Positions 12,971 through 13,060 of a stretch of 13,060 nt of DNA are shown piece after piece. Source of the DNA: Polyangium jinanense. GTDB lineage: Bacteria > Myxococcota > Polyangia > Polyangiales > Polyangiaceae. The stretch's first letter is position 1, and every line of letters starts with the position of its first letter. The stretch is from NCBI RefSeq assembly GCF_028435365.1, contig NZ_JAGTJJ010000123.1, positions 1 through 13,060 on the forward strand, in the 5' to 3' direction. A program made the position numbers and the translations under genes. Below the pieces are notes generated by a model. That model was given only the letters and a program-made list of their open reading frames with translations, did not search any database and was not told the DNA's origin.

Positions 12971-13060
12971 GGCGCTGCGCTGGGGCTTTGCCCCAGGCCC
13001 CACCGGGGCTATCCGCCCCTGGACCTGGACCAGCGCAAGCGCTGGACCCGGGGTCGATGA
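12971..13060 (-). repeat. Multi-hairpin intergenic repeat R4, subfamily B (cut by window end)
   Basis: On the minus strand this matches R3 closely: TCATCGA at the window edge, CCAGCGC/GCGCTGG (13030-13036, 13039-13045), the GGGGC/GCCCC hairpin and CTGGGGC/GCCCCAG (12980-12986, 12990-12996). The long first stem is interrupted by the window end at 13060. The repeat begins 36 bp after the beta-lactamase stop, so it may also end that transcript. Confidence 0.88.

Noticed and set aside
7532..13060. Integron attC sites around the beta-lactamase
   Set aside because: The hairpin repeats lack the GTTRRRY-type core and the attC box layout, and no integrase is present. The same repeats also occur far from the resistance gene.

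Overview
The window is very GC-rich, with a strong G/C bias at third codon positions. It encodes lipoproteins and secreted proteins with MYXO-CTERM-like tails (Cys motif, hydrophobic segment, Arg cluster), a class D beta-lactamase lipoprotein and many Ala/Arg-rich proteins. This points to a myxobacterium, probably of the Polyangiales/Sorangium type; the taxonomy is inferred from protein style only. No rRNA, tRNA, CRISPR array, transposase or integrase is visible.

Layout. 1-226: a multi-hairpin repeat (R1) and otherwise non-coding DNA. 227-1159 (+): unrecognised protein with a faint Roadblock/LC7-like signature. 1166-2434 (-): TPR lipoprotein, divergent from 2521-4077 (+), a secreted S8 subtilase. 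The subtilase overlaps its convergent neighbour 4026-5609 (-), an MXAN_6640-family putative metalloprotease. That gene is coupled through a 4-nt GTGA overlap to 5606-6451 (-), a HmuY-family lipoprotein. 6672-7520 (+) is an AraC-family regulator. 7521-7869 is a complex non-coding block with two repeat copies head to head (R2, R3). 7870-8799 (+) is an MBL-fold hydrolase, convergent with 8803-9246 (-), a DUF1857/AtaL-like SRPBCC protein. 9302-11929 (-) is a thiamine thiazole operon, thiO-thiS-thiG-thiE. 12035-12934 (+) is a class D (OXA-type) beta-lactamase, followed by a fourth repeat copy (R4) cut by the window end.

How the parts work together. The middle of the window is an export-oriented proteolysis block: two putative proteases with MYXO-CTERM-like tails plus a HmuY-like lipoprotein co-translated with one of them. 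A role in degrading prey or environmental protein, perhaps with haem capture, is plausible but inferred. The thi operon makes and couples the thiazole moiety of thiamine: ThiO forms the glycine imine, ThiS carries sulfur, ThiG builds the thiazole and ThiE joins it to the pyrimidine. thiC, thiD and thiF are not in the window.

The most unusual content is a family of about 115-bp intergenic repeats, each a string of three or four hairpins. Four copies fall into two subfamilies whose stem differences are compensatory. The A-type copies (R1, R2) and the B-type copies (R3, R4) each form an inverted pair with the long hairpin outermost, bracketing 29-7646 and 7733-13060+. Four genes also have a TANNNT box 6-9 nt before the start codon and no good Shine-Dalgarno sequence, which suggests leaderless transcription.
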